Positions 16,667 through 25,313 of a stretch of DNA of 51,649 bases are shown here, one piece after another. A program made the translations under genes and the position numbers. How positions within the stretch are numbered: the first letter of the stretch is position 1; every line of letters begins with the position of its first letter. Origin of the DNA: Candidatus Hermodarchaeum yapensis (GTDB lineage Archaea > Asgardarchaeota > Hermodarchaeia > Hermodarchaeales > Hermodarchaeaceae); the NCBI GenBank assembly GCA_016840405.1, contig JAEOSK010000019.1, positions 1-51,649 on the forward strand, in the 5' to 3' direction. The notes below the pieces were generated by a model. It did not search any database. It was not told where the DNA came from and was given only the letters and a program-made list of their open reading frames with translations.

Positions 16667-17569
16667 ATGGGTGCGGTACTGCTCGAATTTGATGTGAAAA
16701 TGGGTCCGATCTTCAAATTTGCTGTCCCTAGCACACTTGAAGTTACACAAGATGAAACCATGGTCTTATTCGGAACCCGATCGGTAGTAGAGGAAGGATT
16801 CACAGGACTCACAGTCAAGGATCGCACTTGGGTAACCTATCTGAATCCCCCTTACCTTTATTGTATTCTGTTGAATCCCATGGAACATCAAGGTGAATTT
16901 GAAGAAGCCATGAAGTCCACGTTGAGTAAAGTTGAATATGATATAAACATTGACCAAGCAAAGCTTATGGAACTTTATCATGACATCCTTTCAAAGACTG
17001 AAGTTCAACTACAGGACCAATTAAGTTCACGACCTGATGTTCAAAAGTTATTAGAAGCGCTCAAAGAGAATCCCGATTCCTTTCGTCCAACTTGGTCTCT
17101 TAAAACTGGCTATCGATATCCTGCAGCTGAAAAAATAACTGGAAAATCAACCAAGGAAACGAATGGCCTTTTAGTTACAATGATGTCTGCAAATATTATT
17201 CAGGGACGAATTTGTGGGAATATTGTGGTTTGTCCTTCCTGTACTTCACACCGAGTTATTCTCCATGCCAGTTGTCCTCAATGTGGCCTTCCAACTCTAG
17301 AATCAGGGATCGCTCTTGAACACTTCGTTTGTAATTATACTGCCTTTATTGAAGCTTTTGCCACACCCTCAGGTCTTGTTTGTCCGCATTGCAAATCTTA
17401 CCTCTCACCAGGAACCTACCGCTCTCCAGGCAAAGTCTTCCACTGTATCACTTGTAATAGCTATCCCAAAACACCTGAATACACACTTGGATGCATCGAT
17501 TGCAAAGAGGCCTTTTCACCTGAAATTGCAAAATTTACTCCCATCTATTGCTATACTGCTCTCAAATAA
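16667..17569 (+). CDS. zinc-ribbon (TackOD1-like) protein with an unassigned N-terminal domain
   Basis: A soluble protein of about 300 residues. Its C-terminal 110 residues carry the same cysteine order as the regulator at 9402-10616: CPSC, CPQC, a single Cys in HFVCNYT, then CPHC, CITC and CIDC. The N-terminal 110 residues (GAVLLEFDVKMGPIFKF at the start, with YLYCILL) have an alpha/beta look that recalls longin- or roadblock-like folds, but this is a guess. The ATG at 16667 is chosen over a TTG at 16625 because GAAGGGA precedes it. It has no DNA-binding domain, so it may be a partner or signalling adaptor for regulators sharing this module. Confidence 0.65.
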   Translation: MGAVLLEFDVKMGPIFKFAVPSTLEVTQDETMVLFGTRSVVEEGFTGLTVKDRTWVTYLNPPYLYCILLNPMEHQGEFEEAMKSTLSKVEYDINIDQAKLMELYHDILSKTEVQLQDQLSSRPDVQKLLEALKENPDSFRPTWSLKTGYRYPAAEKITGKSTKETNGLLVTMMSANIIQGRICGNIVVCPSCTSHRVILHASCPQCGLPTLESGIALEHFVCNYTAFIEAFATPSGLVCPHCKSYLSPGTYRSPGKVFHCITCNSYPKTPEYTLGCIDCKEAFSPEIAKFTPIYCYTALK

Positions 17570-17657
17570 TTGATCCAGCGAAAAAAGTGGATTAAGGAAC
17601 TCTTCTGTCCAGTAGGCTGTTCGCAGATTGTCCTAACTTAAACCAGTAGCAGATTGG

Positions 17658-17849
17658 TTACTTAAGGACAATTGCTTCTTCAGCACAGTTTTCCACACAA
17701 CTTTCACAGTCGACGCAAGCGTCAGGATCTGTGACCTTAGAGAGATTATCTTCTAAGGTGAAACATTCACTGGGGCAAACATCAACGCAGGTTCCACAGC
17801 CAGTGCATTTTGATTCATCTACAACTGGTGGCATGATTTCTTTTTCCAT
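17658..17849 (-). CDS. 2x[4Fe-4S] ferredoxin
   Basis: A 63-residue ferredoxin with two CX2CX2CX3C motifs: C15, C18, C21 and C25 followed by Pro, and C45, C48, C51 and C55, where the usual Pro is replaced by Ala. It is a cytoplasmic low-potential electron carrier. A CCCCG/CGGGG hairpin (17872-17887) lies just upstream of the start. It stands alone; a second start Met at residue 6 is possible. Confidence 0.93.
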   Translation of the reverse strand: MEKEIMPPVVDESKCTGCGTCVDVCPSECFTLEDNLSKVTDPDACVDCESCVENCAEEAIVLK

Positions 17850-18006
17850 CCTTGATTTTCTGATCCTCGATCCCCGCTGAATCGGGGTTTAAGGATGCCG
17901 TTTTCAACATAGCTTCAGTATTTTAACTGTTACACTCGGTCAAAGTTTCCTGATACGTAAGCATAATAAGAACCGTGGGGACAACTCCCTACCTCGACTA
18001 TTTTGT

Positions 18007-18417
18007 ATGGAGATGATTATGATACCGTCAAAACCCGAACGGGTGTTTACCAAGGATGCTCCAAAACCAGTTGGTCCGTATAGTCAGGCTATTCGGGCCG
18101 GTGATTTTCTTTTCGTTGCAGGTCAGGTGCCCTTTAATCCAGCAACGAATGAAATGGTGACAGGATCAATTGCCGAGTCAGCGGAGCAGTGCATGAAAAA
18201 TATCAAAGCGATTCTCAATGCTGCGGGTGCCAGTCTTTTGGATATTGTGCGAACCACGATTTACTTGACCAAAATTGAAGATTTTGGCGATGTTAACGAA
18301 GCCTACAGTCATTTCTTTGATTTGAATCCGCCAGCTCGAACAACGATTGGTGTCGCGGCCCTTCCCGCAGGCGCTCCTATTGAGATCGATGTTATCGCAT
18401 ATTCTCCGAAGAAATGA
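18007..18417 (+). CDS. ridA: RidA/YjgF-family enamine/imine deaminase
   Basis: RidA proteins hydrolyse reactive enamine/imine intermediates made by PLP enzymes. The family marks are GPYSQAI, FVAGQVPF, DIVRTTIYL and PARTTIGVAALP, the last with the conserved arginine. Length is normal. Three ATGs in frame (18007, 18013, 18019) compete; GGAG at 18009 favours 18019. The family C-terminus usually reads VEIEAIA and here reads IEIDVIA, a conservative change. It precedes the nitronate monooxygenase-like gene by 59 bases. Confidence 0.93.
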   Translation: MEMIMIPSKPERVFTKDAPKPVGPYSQAIRAGDFLFVAGQVPFNPATNEMVTGSIAESAEQCMKNIKAILNAAGASLLDIVRTTIYLTKIEDFGDVNEAYSHFFDLNPPARTTIGVAALPAGAPIEIDVIAYSPKK

Positions 18418-18444
18418 ATTCTACATTCTGGGAATAACGTCTAG

Positions 18445-18479
18445 ACTTATATCACAACAGGTTTGCATGCTATAGCATG
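18445..18479 (+). promoter_or_regulatory. TATA-like box and 14-bp palindrome spanning a start codon
   Basis: CATGCTATAGCATG at 18466-18479 is a perfect palindrome that includes the ATG of the next gene. A TTATAT element near 18447 is about 30 bases before that ATG, so transcription probably begins at or next to the start codon (leaderless), inside the palindrome. Confidence 0.5.
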
Positions 18480-19568
18480 ACGCGTCTACACACGGAACTC
18501 TGCGACCTCCTCGAGATACCGACACCGATAATTCAAGGTGGAATGGGACCCTACAAGACAGAAGATCTGGCCATTGCTGCTACCAATGCTGGTGCGCTAG
18601 GTATGATTAGCAGTATAGGGATGGCTGCAACCCTTCTCCCTGAAGCCGCACCTCTGGATGCAAAGCGAATCTTTGGTGATGATCCACCTGCAATAATATT
18701 ACAGAAGTCCATTGAGACCGTGGCTAAACGTACCCAATCCACTGGGGGCATCTTTGGTGTGAATGTTCCCGTTTCAGCAGAGTTCCTTCCCGCCTCTGAA
18801 CTGTTCGTCAAGCAAGTCATTGAAGCACGAAATGCTGATTCTAATATTGAAAAACGATTACGGGTGCTCATCACTTCCGCTGGCAATCCCACTCCTTGGG
18901 GTGATGTGAAGAAACATGGGCTGATATGGATGCACGTTGTTCCATCAGTCTACCATGCTAAGAAGGCAGAACGAGCTGGATGTGACGTGATCATTGCATC
19001 CGGGCATGAAGGAGGCGCCCACGTCTCATGGGAACCTGTACATTCCATGGTCCTCGTCCCTGCAGTAGTTCGTGCCGTGCAAACACCCGTGGTTGCTGCC
19101 GGTGGTTTTTGTGATGGACAAACCCTGGCGGCCGCATTATGCCTAGGCGCAATTGGAATCCAAATGGGCACCCGTTTCATCGCCACCAAAGAAAGCGATT
19201 TTGAACCCATATGGAAGCAGGCGATACTTGACCGAGAAGAACGCCAAACCCTGGTAGGCCGAGGATTATTCGGTCCCATGCGATTCCTCCGAAATAGGCG
19301 GGCAGAGATGCTAGTGGAACAAACACTCGAAGACGTGCCAAATTTCTACCTTGGTTCTCCTGTGGAATCCAATGAAACCATCCTTGATTTAGAAAGAGCA
19401 GGTTTTCTGGACCTCCTCGATCAGAAAATGGACAAAGCACTGATGTTCGCAGGCGAAGTGACCGGTCGAATCCAAGACCTTCCGACAGTCTCCGAGCTTA
19501 TCACCTCCGTCATATCAGAGGCTGAATCCGTTCTAAACGAATTATCAACAAAATTCCTAAAATCCTAA
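18477..19568 (+). CDS. nitronate monooxygenase / FabK-like FMN enzyme
   Basis: A 363-residue TIM-barrel flavoprotein of the 2-nitropropane dioxygenase class. PIIQGGMGPY opens the barrel, GVNVPV is strand 2, ITSAGNP is the usual central loop, ASGHEGGAH aligns with the GxEAGGH motif and carries the presumed catalytic His, and AAGGFCDG and IQMGTRF bind the FMN phosphate. Members oxidise nitronates, or act as enoyl-ACP reductases (FabK) in bacteria; archaea lack that fatty-acid pathway, so nitronate or another detoxifying oxidation is more likely. The start codon lies within a palindrome. Confidence 0.88.
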   Translation: MTRLHTELCDLLEIPTPIIQGGMGPYKTEDLAIAATNAGALGMISSIGMAATLLPEAAPLDAKRIFGDDPPAIILQKSIETVAKRTQSTGGIFGVNVPVSAEFLPASELFVKQVIEARNADSNIEKRLRVLITSAGNPTPWGDVKKHGLIWMHVVPSVYHAKKAERAGCDVIIASGHEGGAHVSWEPVHSMVLVPAVVRAVQTPVVAAGGFCDGQTLAAALCLGAIGIQMGTRFIATKESDFEPIWKQAILDREERQTLVGRGLFGPMRFLRNRRAEMLVEQTLEDVPNFYLGSPVESNETILDLERAGFLDLLDQKMDKALMFAGEVTGRIQDLPTVSELITSVISEAESVLNELSTKFLKS

Positions 19569-19580
19569 CAACATCAGATG

Positions 19581-20999
19581 TTAAAGTCCTGACCCTTTAA
19601 ATTGCTGGGTCCGGTGCCAACGTAAATGCGCCTCGAGTTTATCCTTCGGCACAAAGCGCTGACAAAGCCGGCATTTCACAAATCCCTTCGACACCATTTC
19701 AAGAGCATATCTCCTACGTCGAAGGTCAGCCACTCGACCAATGTAATCGGCTAGCGCAAAGATAAGAAACGTAGCTGGTAAAAACAGAAATGCTGGGAGC
19801 AATACTGTTGAACTCGCTCGCATTGTCCGATCCCCCTCATTCGGAATTGATAACACCACTGTAGTTGGGTCGTTGACGAGGATAATCTCTGTCCCAACAC
19901 GGTTGAAATCAAAATTCGATACTACAATTTCAGTCGGCGGTTCAATGGGATTCCACACAATCCACGGCTGTCGGATTGCACTAGTGTAAGAAAATCCCAC
20001 TAAAATAGGTCGATAGGTTTCGAACACGAATCCGCTCCCGAGAATCTCCAGCCCAGGGATAAACGGGTCGATATCCCCTATCTCCACCGCGTCCATTCCT
20101 GAACCCATAAGGTTACTATCCCATAGTAATTCGGACCTCCAGCGTCCCCCCTCATAGTAGAGCGTTACTATCTCATGGTCCATCACGAAAGCGATTTCTG
20201 AGCTTCTCGTAGAAGGAATGACATTTCCCACAGCTATTGATCGAATGAGATATCCATAGGGATAGAGTTCTTCCGATTCCCAAAGACCTCCACTGTAAGT
20301 AAGAGAAAATACTCCGGTGACGAATCCTGCGGTCACAATTTCATCGCCTGGCTCAGTTATGTTCACATCACCAGTATCCACACAATACAATGGATTTGAA
20401 ACCACCGCAACTTGGTTAATCTGCCAGGTCACATTATTCAAGCGGTCAACAACATAGACCCGCCCAGTGGCTGTACTAGTCGTCGAATTGAAAAGCTCAC
20501 CAACGATAGCCACCTCAAAGGAGGTTGAATTGGCAATAATCTGCCCTGATGCCATATCATTGGTTGTCCACACAGGAGCTGTCCACGGTAAATACCCTAT
20601 CACTTCTGAAGTCCAACCACCCCCGTTCTCGGCAATCAAAATGAGCATTCCACTTTCTGATACAACAATGAGTTCGTCACCTTTCTGGTCTCCATCAAAG
20701 TCACCAATACTCATGGTCACCAATGGATCGTTTTCCCAATTTGACTTCGAATATACGGTCTCATCCCACGAAAGGGTTGTCAGACCACCAATCACATTAA
20801 CATGAGACGGAGTAAGAAAAGCCATTTCAAGACCTGGCTCAACTACATCTAACTCGCCTACCACAACTTGGCCTGCTTCCATCGTTGAGTACCCAGTCAT
20901 GACGTATCGGTCTCGAAGTCCAATCCAGTTTGTAGTAAACAGTATGATAATCAGGACCAGCCAAATGACAAACAGGTAGGTCTTGCGGAAGCGAACCAC
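19581..20999 (-). CDS. membrane-anchored seven-repeat propeller with cytoplasmic C2H2 zinc finger
   Basis: A 472-residue protein. TM1 is near residues 7-26. The large outside part has seven FG-GAP/VCBS-like units marked by VVVGELDVVEPGLEM, SIGDFDGDQKGDELI, ASGQIIANSTSFEVA, DTGDVNITEPGDEIV, AVGNVIPSTRSSEIA, EIGDIDPFIPGLEIL and VVSNFDFNRVGTEII, enough for one closed seven-bladed propeller. TM2 is near residues 400-422, followed by a basic linker and CRLC-x11-HLRWH, a CX2CX11HX3H zinc finger, at the cytoplasmic C-terminus. The design suggests outside ligand or surface contact linked to an inside binding site. Only the repeats and the finger are certain; function is not known. Confidence 0.75.
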   Translation of the reverse strand: MVRFRKTYLFVIWLVLIIILFTTNWIGLRDRYVMTGYSTMEAGQVVVGELDVVEPGLEMAFLTPSHVNVIGGLTTLSWDETVYSKSNWENDPLVTMSIGDFDGDQKGDELIVVSESGMLILIAENGGGWTSEVIGYLPWTAPVWTTNDMASGQIIANSTSFEVAIVGELFNSTTSTATGRVYVVDRLNNVTWQINQVAVVSNPLYCVDTGDVNITEPGDEIVTAGFVTGVFSLTYSGGLWESEELYPYGYLIRSIAVGNVIPSTRSSEIAFVMDHEIVTLYYEGGRWRSELLWDSNLMGSGMDAVEIGDIDPFIPGLEILGSGFVFETYRPILVGFSYTSAIRQPWIVWNPIEPPTEIVVSNFDFNRVGTEIILVNDPTTVVLSIPNEGDRTMRASSTVLLPAFLFLPATFLIFALADYIGRVADLRRRRYALEMVSKGFVKCRLCQRFVPKDKLEAHLRWHRTQQFKGSGL

Positions 21000-21099
21000 T
21001 CAGCGTCACCCTCACACCGTTAGTTATTACAACAAAGTTCAGCCTTAAATACTCTCATCTTGGGGATTTAAAATGAAGTAAGATGAACTCATCCTAGCT

Positions 21100-21990
21100 T
21101 CACTTCTTGAGTGCTTTTTCAAAGAATCCTTTCGATGGATGGTTAATCTCATCAATTTGACTTGTATCATGGTAGACATAAGCGCAAAATGGATCTCCTT
21201 TAGCAATTGTTTCCCTTAGAGTTAGTTCAAAATTCTTGTTCCACATTCTCGCTAATGGGATATGACAGTAACAGGATATGGCGAATAACAAATCTCCATC
21301 AAGTTCTTGTAAGTCATCTAAGGTCTGTACTTTTTCACAATTTTTGCAAATCTTAATCCATCGTCCCTCCTCTACTTCACTCATTACTCGAACTCTGCCA
21401 AAAGGGCCATTCTGTGTGAAACGAATAAACCTCTCTCGCATATCTTCAAGATCTTTGAAGATATTGATCTGTTGTGAATCATAAGTCGCCACATAATTAT
21501 CGACGATTTCTTCGAAGACGTTTATGGCATTCTCTTTTCCAGTTATGTCAACTAGCGTCATCAAGTAGAGGTAATCAAGATCTGTTGCAGGTTGGAAAAA
21601 ATTACCGGCAGGAATGGTGATTTCCTTTTTCGTTCTATAATCTGCAGCGGAAATGTTTAGTGTATTAACAAATATATTTAGATGTTTAATAACTAAATCT
21701 TGATTTTCTGAAAGAAATTCACATTGAGCTATTCTTTCTATTATTTCTTCAGATTTATTTGTGTAATGCTCTTTGTGTGGCTTTCCTTTAATTTTACTAG
21801 TTATTTTTTGAATCAATTCGCTATAAAGACTTGAATAGTTCTCCTTGAGGTAACCATAAAAATTGCTTAATTCTCTGAAGAAATTACTTTCAATGAATTC
21901 AAATGGGATGAAAGTCATTTCAAGATTTGGAACTTCCTTTCCAAATTCTTCAAATTTCATATGCAAAACCTCGCAGTTGGATAATTTCAT
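21100..21990 (-). CDS. ATC-hydrolase-like protein
   Basis: A 286-296 residue soluble protein. The C-terminal block ISCYCHIP followed by FELTLRETIAKGDPFCAYVYHD resembles the conserved end of L-2-amino-thiazoline-4-carboxylate hydrolase family proteins (substrate pocket and GD..C.F motif). The N-terminal half is helical and not diagnostic. A better start is the ATG at 21960, which has GAGGT seven bases upstream; the ATG at 21990 is the longest. The gene is clearly richer in A and T than its neighbours, which fits acquisition from elsewhere. Enzyme activity is not assured. Confidence 0.5.
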   Translation of the reverse strand: MKLSNCEVLHMKFEEFGKEVPNLEMTFIPFEFIESNFFRELSNFYGYLKENYSSLYSELIQKITSKIKGKPHKEHYTNKSEEIIERIAQCEFLSENQDLVIKHLNIFVNTLNISAADYRTKKEITIPAGNFFQPATDLDYLYLMTLVDITGKENAINVFEEIVDNYVATYDSQQINIFKDLEDMRERFIRFTQNGPFGRVRVMSEVEEGRWIKICKNCEKVQTLDDLQELDGDLLFAISCYCHIPLARMWNKNFELTLRETIAKGDPFCAYVYHDTSQIDEINHPSKGFFEKALKK

Positions 21991-22172
21991 TCAAAATACG
22001 GTATTCTTTCAAAGATGGTGTTTACGGGTGAAATGCTATTCCTTAAATACTCTCCACAATGGGCATTCAACTCAAAGGGCATCTCTCGTCGTTAAGTCCA
22101 TTCCTAGAAACAATGATAAATCACCCCCCTCTATCCCTGACCCAGTTTTGGATGGCATAGTGGTGATACAAT

Positions 22173-22748
22173 TTGATCAAAGGTAAACAGGTGACACTTC
22201 GTGGTTTCGAACTCAAAGATGCTGAAACGATACTTGCCCACTTCAACGACCTTGAACTCCGACAATTCCTTGGGCATCCACTTCCCGTGTCAAAGCAAGA
22301 AGAAGAAGAGTGGATTCGAAGAACGTGGGAAGCCCGACAAAAGGGAACAGAATACACCTTCGGCATTGAAGAGAACAACAAGGGATTACTCGTCGGTTCA
22401 TGTAGTTTGTTTGATGTTCATTCTATCAATCGCAATGCTGAATTGGGTATCGCCATTTGGAACAAATCATTATGGGACAAGGGAATTGGTTCTGAAGCCA
22501 TTCAACTGATATGCAGCTATGGCTTTTACCTTATCAACTTGCACAGCATCTTTCTCCGGGTTCATGATTTTAACAAACGAGCCATCCGCGTTTATGAAAA
22601 ACTTGGATTCCAACATGTGGCCCGAAAACGTGAAGCGGTTTTTATTGATGGAAAATACCACGATGTTCATGTAATGGATATTCTCGAGGATGAATTCCGT
22701 AAACTTCACCCTCCAGCACCTCCATTCATTGCGGCCACGGGTGAGTAA
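22173..22748 (+). CDS. GNAT N-acetyltransferase (RimJ/RimL type), copy 1
   Basis: A 191-residue GNAT protein. VTLRGFELKDAETIL opens the fold, ELGIAIWNKSLWDKGIGSEA is the acetyl-CoA loop (WDKGIGSEA in place of RGKGIGTEA), and NKRAIRVYEKLGF is the classic C-terminal motif. The start is a TTG at 22173, which aligns with the family N-terminus. The next gene is a paralog and overlaps this stop by eight bases. The substrate may be a ribosomal protein N-terminus or a small amine. Confidence 0.88.
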   Translation: MIKGKQVTLRGFELKDAETILAHFNDLELRQFLGHPLPVSKQEEEEWIRRTWEARQKGTEYTFGIEENNKGLLVGSCSLFDVHSINRNAELGIAIWNKSLWDKGIGSEAIQLICSYGFYLINLHSIFLRVHDFNKRAIRVYEKLGFQHVARKREAVFIDGKYHDVHVMDILEDEFRKLHPPAPPFIAATGE

Positions 22749-23283
22749 TGTGCTTGAAGGGAAATCAGTCTGCCTCCGCGGATTCGAACTTGCAGACGCT
22801 TCGAAAATATTGGAACACTTCAATGATATTGAAATCCGACGCTTCATGGATATGCCTGCTCCGCATTCCCAAGAACAAGAAGAACAGTGGATTCGCAATA
22901 CATGGGACGCCCGTAAAATCGGTCGATGTCATTACTATGCCATTGAACATAAACAATCTACACAACTCATCGGAGGCTGTGGACTCTTCAGCATTGAAAA
23001 AATCAATAGACGCGGAGAACTCATGATCATCCTCTACAACAAAGAATATTGGGGACAAGGATTTGGCACCGAAGCCCTCCAACTGCTCCTCCAATTCGGT
23101 TTCAAACACATTAATCTCAAAACCATCTACCTTTACACTCATGACACGAATAAACGCGCTCAACGAGTTTATGAAAAACTGGGGTTCAAACCCGGCGGGC
23201 GACGCCGCCAGGCTTCGTACTTCGAAGGAACCTACCATGACCTGCTCTACTACGATTTACTAGCTTCTGAATTTTTGGATTAG
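22741..23283 (+). CDS. GNAT N-acetyltransferase (RimJ/RimL type), copy 2
   Basis: A second GNAT of about 180 residues, with VCLRGFELADASKIL, WGQGFGTEALQLLLQFG and NKRAQRVYEKLGF. The frame opens upstream, but GTG at 22741 (or 22750) fits both the family N-terminus and overlap with the first copy. The two are tandem duplicates that have diverged. They share EWIRRTW/QWIRNTW and QxxEE segments that stay close in both. Confidence 0.87.
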   Translation: MSNVLEGKSVCLRGFELADASKILEHFNDIEIRRFMDMPAPHSQEQEEQWIRNTWDARKIGRCHYYAIEHKQSTQLIGGCGLFSIEKINRRGELMIILYNKEYWGQGFGTEALQLLLQFGFKHINLKTIYLYTHDTNKRAQRVYEKLGFKPGGRRRQASYFEGTYHDLLYYDLLASEFLD

Positions 23284-23284
23284 A

Positions 23285-24070
23285 CTAGGCCTCTGCTCGT
23301 GCAAAGAGAACGGTTCCAACGGCAATCATCGCGAGTGTAAAACCTACAATGACGCCAAGGGCAATGAAGAGTCCAAAGGGTCCCAGAATTGGTGTAATGG
23401 TTCCCACTAGACAGAATCGCAACAATTCCACTCCATAAAAGAGTGGATCACCGAGCATCACAATCTGAAGCGGTAATGGTGCAGTCTCAATCGGGAAGAA
23501 AACCCCTGATAACATGAATAGGGGCCACATCACGAAGGTAGTAATCAATTGGAAGGCATGGAAATCCGTGAGGGCTGAGCCAATTGCTACACCCAATCCA
23601 ACGAACCCCGCAGTAATCAAGAGCATGACACCAACTGCACCAAACACACCTAAGGCGAATCGAAAATCAATCACGTATGCGCCAAGAAGTGTTGAAATCA
23701 CTAATATCAGAAAACCCTGAATCGATGCCGTCAATGCCCCACCAAAGATCTTACCACTAATGATACTGGTTCGACTCACAGGAGCCACAAGCATCTCTTT
23801 GAAGAATCCAAATTGCCGATCGAAAATAACTGAAACTCCTGAAAACACAGACGCAAACAGAAGGCTCATCGCAATAATTCCGGGGGCAATATAGGTGAGG
23901 TAACTACCTCCAAGGGCTCCCCCGAATAAACCTCCAATTCCAAAGCCGAGTATAAGCAGGAAGAAAAAGCTCTGGGCAATGGAGGCGATGAGTCTAGGTT
24001 TCGCCCTCCAGAAACGTTTCAATTCACGAAGTAACACAACATAGATTGCTTGACCTGAAATTGGTTCCAT
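23285..24070 (-). CDS. ABC-2 type permease
   Basis: A 261-residue membrane protein with six hydrophobic segments, starting with ELKRFWRAKPRLI and an SGVSVIFDRQFGFFKEMLVAPVS loop, the standard ABC-2 (DrrB-like) signature. It follows the ATPase gene after 17 bases, with GAGGTGAT before its ATG. With the ATPase and PadR regulator it forms a three-gene exporter operon for a drug or lipid-like compound. Confidence 0.93.
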   Translation of the reverse strand: MEPISGQAIYVVLLRELKRFWRAKPRLIASIAQSFFFLLILGFGIGGLFGGALGGSYLTYIAPGIIAMSLLFASVFSGVSVIFDRQFGFFKEMLVAPVSRTSIISGKIFGGALTASIQGFLILVISTLLGAYVIDFRFALGVFGAVGVMLLITAGFVGLGVAIGSALTDFHAFQLITTFVMWPLFMLSGVFFPIETAPLPLQIVMLGDPLFYGVELLRFCLVGTITPILGPFGLFIALGVIVGFTLAMIAVGTVLFARAEA

Positions 24071-24087
24071 CTTTCATATCACCTCTA

Positions 24088-25308
24088 TTAACGGGGAGTT
24101 CTACCTCCACGGGCTTGTCGCATAGTCCGAAATCGTCGAAACATACTCATCATGCTCCCCTGTTCATCACGGATTCTGCGTCCTGTAACTGAGAGAAAGA
24201 CATCATCCAAGGACGGTTTGTTCATCGTAACAGACGCAAGCTCGATGCCCACCTTATCAACTCTCTTAATGATTTCAGGTAAACGTTTACTCGCATCATC
24301 TACTAGCAGGTGAATATTTCGAAAACTCCGCATGAGTCCTCCATGCTCAGCCATCATTTTCATAGCCTCGGTTATCTTCTCTGGATCCTTCGGCATCGAC
24401 GGATGACCTCCGCCACCACCTCCGCCCATGGCAGGCATCATCTCGCCTCCACCTCCACCCATACTTCGCATCATTTGTATCATGCTAGACATTCCAGCTT
24501 GACTGTTCTCACCAGACACTGGAATTGCACTATTAACCCAATCGATTTCATTGAGGATTGGAAGCATTTTTTGTGCTTCCGCTGTTTCCTTGAAAGTAAG
24601 TCCGACGATATCGCCTTCAAGTGTAGCTTTCAGATTATCAGGAGTGTCAAGCGCGACGATTTTCCCAAAATCAATAATCTGAATCCTATCACAGAGATGG
24701 TCGGCTTCTTCAGTATAATGGGTAGTGAGAATGATTGTAACGTTATGTTCTTGGTTGAGTTTCTGGATGTAGTCCCAGATGGCCCGACGGGTTTGGGGGT
24801 CAAGCCCTAGAGTTGGTTCGTCCAAGAACAGCACTTTGGGATAATGTAGGAGACCCCGGGCGATTTCAAGTCGACGTTTCATGCCACCACTATATGTTTT
24901 CACATACGCATCAGCACGATCCGTCAATTGGACAACTTCAAGAATTTCGGCAATTCGTTCTTCACGTTCCTTCTTACTCAGTCCATACAATCGTCCATGA
25001 AAATCAAGGTTCTCACGACCAGTTAATTCAATATCAAGAGTTGGATCCTGAAATACAAATCCAATGCTTCGTCGAACCGAATCCGGGTCTTCATGAATAT
25101 CAAATCCGTTGACTGAAGCTGTTCCATTTGTGGGTCGTAATATTGTCGCGAGCATATTGAGGGTCGTTGTTTTCCCTGCACCATTTGGTCCTAGAAATCC
25201 AAAGATTTCACCCTCTTCCACTGTGAACGAAATATTGTCCACAGCTGTCACCTCGCCGTTAAAAACTCTGGTGAGTTCTTTCACTTCTATAATGCTAATC
25301 TTCTTCAC
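24088..25308 (-). CDS. ABC-2 exporter ATPase (DrrA-like) with Gly/Met insertion
   Basis: A 406-residue ATPase. Walker A is GPNGAGKTT, the signature is YSGGMKRRLEIA, and Walker B is FLDEPTLGLDP. The family is normally about 310-330 residues; the extra length comes mainly from a low-complexity Gly/Met stretch (SMGGGGGEMMPAMGG and onward) between the ATPase core and the DrrA C-terminal region (PSLDDVFLSVTG), and from a basic tail RRFRTMRQARGGRTPR. The start is GTG at 25308, five bases after the PadR stop. The insertion may be a flexible linker or metal-binding Met/His loop. Confidence 0.93.
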   Translation of the reverse strand: MKKISIIEVKELTRVFNGEVTAVDNISFTVEEGEIFGFLGPNGAGKTTTLNMLATILRPTNGTASVNGFDIHEDPDSVRRSIGFVFQDPTLDIELTGRENLDFHGRLYGLSKKEREERIAEILEVVQLTDRADAYVKTYSGGMKRRLEIARGLLHYPKVLFLDEPTLGLDPQTRRAIWDYIQKLNQEHNVTIILTTHYTEEADHLCDRIQIIDFGKIVALDTPDNLKATLEGDIVGLTFKETAEAQKMLPILNEIDWVNSAIPVSGENSQAGMSSMIQMMRSMGGGGGEMMPAMGGGGGGGHPSMPKDPEKITEAMKMMAEHGGLMRSFRNIHLLVDDASKRLPEIIKRVDKVGIELASVTMNKPSLDDVFLSVTGRRIRDEQGSMMSMFRRFRTMRQARGGRTPR

Positions 25309-25313
25309 TTCTC

